In this document: positions 62,505 through 64,000 of the stretch, in pieces
How the letters are laid out: every line of letters begins with the position of its first letter
Numbering within the stretch: position 1 is the first letter of the stretch
Source: Mycobacterium kubicae
Lineage (GTDB): Bacteria; Actinomycetota; Actinomycetes; Mycobacteriales; Mycobacteriaceae
NCBI RefSeq assembly: GCF_015689175.1
Contig: NZ_CP065047.1
Location: 1,984,001 to 2,048,000 of the forward strand
Reading direction: 5' to 3'
Length of the DNA: 64,000 nucleotides
Position numbers and translations under genes: made by a program
The notes under the pieces: model-generated
What the model was told of the DNA's origin: nothing
Seen by the model: the letters and a program-made list of their open reading frames with translations, nothing else
Databases searched by the model: none

Positions 62505-64000
62505 GTGACTTCGACGGTGGCTCAGACGGGTGTGGCGGGCAATGCCGTGCCGTCGGTTGGGCGCACCTACCAGGTCCGCACCTACGGCTGCCAGATGAAC
62601 GTCCACGACTCCGAGCGCCTGGCCGGCCTGCTCGAAGCGGCGGGGTACCGGCGCGCGGACGACGGCGCCGACGCCGACGTCGTGGTCTTCAACACCTGCG
62701 CGGTCCGCGAGAACGCCGACAACAAGTTGTACGGCAACCTCAGCCACCTGGCGCCGCGCAAGCGCGGCAACCCCGACATGCAAATCGCTGTCGGCGGCTG
62801 CCTGGCGCAGAAAGACCGCGACACCATCCTGCGCAAGGCGCCGTGGGTGGACGTGGTGTTCGGCACCCACAACATCGGCTCGCTGCCGACACTGCTCGAC
62901 CGAGCCCGGCACAACAACGTTGCCCAGATTGAGATCGCCGAGGCGCTGCAGCAGTTCCCCTCCACGCTGCCCAGCGCCCGCGAATCTGCTTACGCCGCAT
63001 GGGTTTCCATCTCGGTCGGATGCAACAACACCTGCACCTTCTGCATCGTCCCGGCCTTGCGCGGCAAAGAGGTCGACCGCAGCCCCGACGACATCCTGGC
63101 CGAGGTGAAAACGCTCGCCCAGGCCGGAGTGCTGGAAGTGACCCTGCTCGGCCAGAACGTCAACGCCTACGGCGTCTCGTTCGCCGACCCCACCGTGGCG
63201 CGCAACCGCGGCGCGTTCGCCGAACTGCTACGCGCCTGCGGCCGCATCGACGGCCTGGAGCGGGTCCGGTTCACCTCGCCGCACCCCGCCGAGTTCACCG
63301 ACGACGTCATCGACGCGATGGCGCAGACCCCGAACGTGTGCCCGGCGCTGCACATGCCGCTGCAGTCCGGATCGGACCGGGTGCTGCGCGCCATGCGGCG
63401 CTCCTATCGAGCCGACCGCTACCTCGGCATCATCGAGCGGGTGCGCGCGGCCATGCCGCACGCCGCCATCACCACCGACCTGATCGTCGGCTTCCCCGGT
63501 GAAACCGAGGAAGACTTCGCCGCCACGCTCGATGTGGTTCGCCAAGCCCGCTTCGCGGCCGCCTTCACCTTCCAATACTCCAAGCGGCCCGGCACCCCGG
63601 CCGCCGAACTCGCCGAGCAGCTACCCAAAGCCGTGGTGCAAGAACGCTACGACCGGCTGATCGAACTGCAGGAGCAGATCTCCCTGGACGAGAACCGGGC
63701 CCAAATCGGGCAGACCGTCGAATTGCTCGTCGCCACTGGGGAAGGGCGTAAAGACAACCTGACCGCGCGGATGAGTGGACGGGCCCGCGATGGCCGGCTG
63801 GTGCACTTCACCGCCGATCGGGAAACCCCGGCGCGCCCCGGCGACATCGTCACCGCGACGGTCACCGACGCCGCCCCGCACTACCTCATTGCCGACGCCG
63901 GCATCCTGACCCACCGCCGCACTCGTGCCGGCGACATGCACGAGGCCGGGCAGCGGCCAAACGGTGTCGGTCTGGGAATGCCCGGCGTCGGGCAACCCAC
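62505..64000 (+). CDS. miaB: tRNA-2-methylthio-N6-dimethylallyladenosine synthase MiaB (partial at window end)
   Basis: Starts at GTG 62505 and stays open to the last base, about 498 residues (mycobacterial MiaB is about 545). The N-terminal MTTase domain has [30 protein letters not shown] and GGCLAQK (three cysteines of the auxiliary cluster), the radical-SAM motif is CNNTCTFC, and a TRAM domain is at the end ([26 protein letters not shown]). Adds a methylthio group to A37 of tRNAs. Its start is separated from recX by the REP-like element. It contributes to a tRNA-modification set with truB. Confidence 0.95.
   Translation, partial: MTSTVAQTGVAGNAVPSVGRTYQVRTYGCQMNVHDSERLAGLLEAAGYRRADDGADADVVVFNTCAVRENADNKLYGNLSHLAPRKRGNPDMQIAVGGCLAQKDRDTILRKAPWVDVVFGTHNIGSLPTLLDRARHNNVAQIEIAEALQQFPSTLPSARESAYAAWVSISVGCNNTCTFCIVPALRGKEVDRSPDDILAEVKTLAQAGVLEVTLLGQNVNAYGVSFADPTVARNRGAFAELLRACGRIDGLERVRFTSPHPAEFTDDVIDAMAQTPNVCPALHMPLQSGSDRVLRAMRRSYRADRYLGIIERVRAAMPHAAITTDLIVGFPGETEEDFAATLDVVRQARFAAAFTFQYSKRPGTPAAELAEQLPKAVVQERYDRLIELQEQISLDENRAQIGQTVELLVATGEGRKDNLTARMSGRARDGRLVHFTADRETPARPGDIVTATVTDAAPHYLIADAGILTHRRTRAGDMHEAGQRPNGVGLGMPGVGQP

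Overview
The window is a gene-dense, GC-rich (roughly two-thirds G+C by eye) chromosomal segment of a Mycobacterium, most likely a slow grower related to the M. tuberculosis/kansasii lineage. The evidence is a PPE protein, mycobacterial lipoproteins, PptH/PptT, single-chain long-chain acyl-CoA carboxylase, ClgR-PspA-PspM, many GTG starts, and a gene order that follows the H37Rv block Rv2836c to Rv2733c in inverted orientation. Comparisons with H37Rv are from memory, not from a search. No species is claimed. recA has no intein.

Layout. 1-4.7 kb: end of a MATE exporter (dinF), a membrane protein, echA16, two DUF proteins, a CocE-type hydrolase and an Rv2799-like membrane protein. 4.8-7.4 kb: translationally coupled pptH-pptT-truB, ending in a 58-bp tandem repeat. 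7.7-11 kb: ltp1 thiolase and fadE21, converging on the metal-dependent repressor mntR/sirR. 11-17 kb: ribF, rpsO, lppU, pnp/gpsI, pepR. 17-20.6 kb: nitronate monooxygenase with a class A beta-lactamase, then ald/aldR diverging over a perfect 19-bp operator.

20.6-24.8 kb holds the most interesting uncharacterised group: an SRPBCC protein, a ferritin-like putative di-iron protein, an epoxide-hydrolase/SDR fusion and a 2Fe-2S flavin reductase in one tight operon. 24.8-26.9 kb: GNAT, DUF417 and F420-type LLM genes. 26.9-30.1 kb: dapB, two small genes, and an acyl-CoA ligase that appears inserted, because a decayed copy of the upstream flavodoxin-like gene follows it. 30.4-31.7 kb: PPE44 and the 3' remnant of a second PPE gene. 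31.8-39.9 kb: fused acyl-CoA carboxylase, Cys/Gly-rich secreted protein, SDR with a two-subunit acyl-CoA dehydrogenase pair, secreted cupin, dienelactone hydrolase. 40-49.4 kb: thyA-dfrA, DivIVA-like protein, YcaQ-type glycosylase, orphan type I hsdM-hsdS, thyX, dapA, RNase J. 49.3-54.6 kb: methyltransferase, mycofactocin-type SDR, ABM monooxygenase, ftsK, argA. 54.6-57.5 kb: pgsA3, then clgR-pspA-pspM behind a SigE-like promoter. 57.5-60.7 kb: DUF5313, ephG, glycosyltransferase, DUF3046, a repeat array and an FhuF-like 2Fe-2S protein. 60.7-64 kb: SOS-regulated recA-recX and miaB, cut by the window end.

Besides genes, the window carries at least four kinds of non-coding repeat: a REP-like stem-loop family, a 20/41-bp GCACACTCGACG family, a 58-bp tandem repeat and a perfect 20-bp palindrome. 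No tRNA, rRNA, insertion sequence or CRISPR array was seen.
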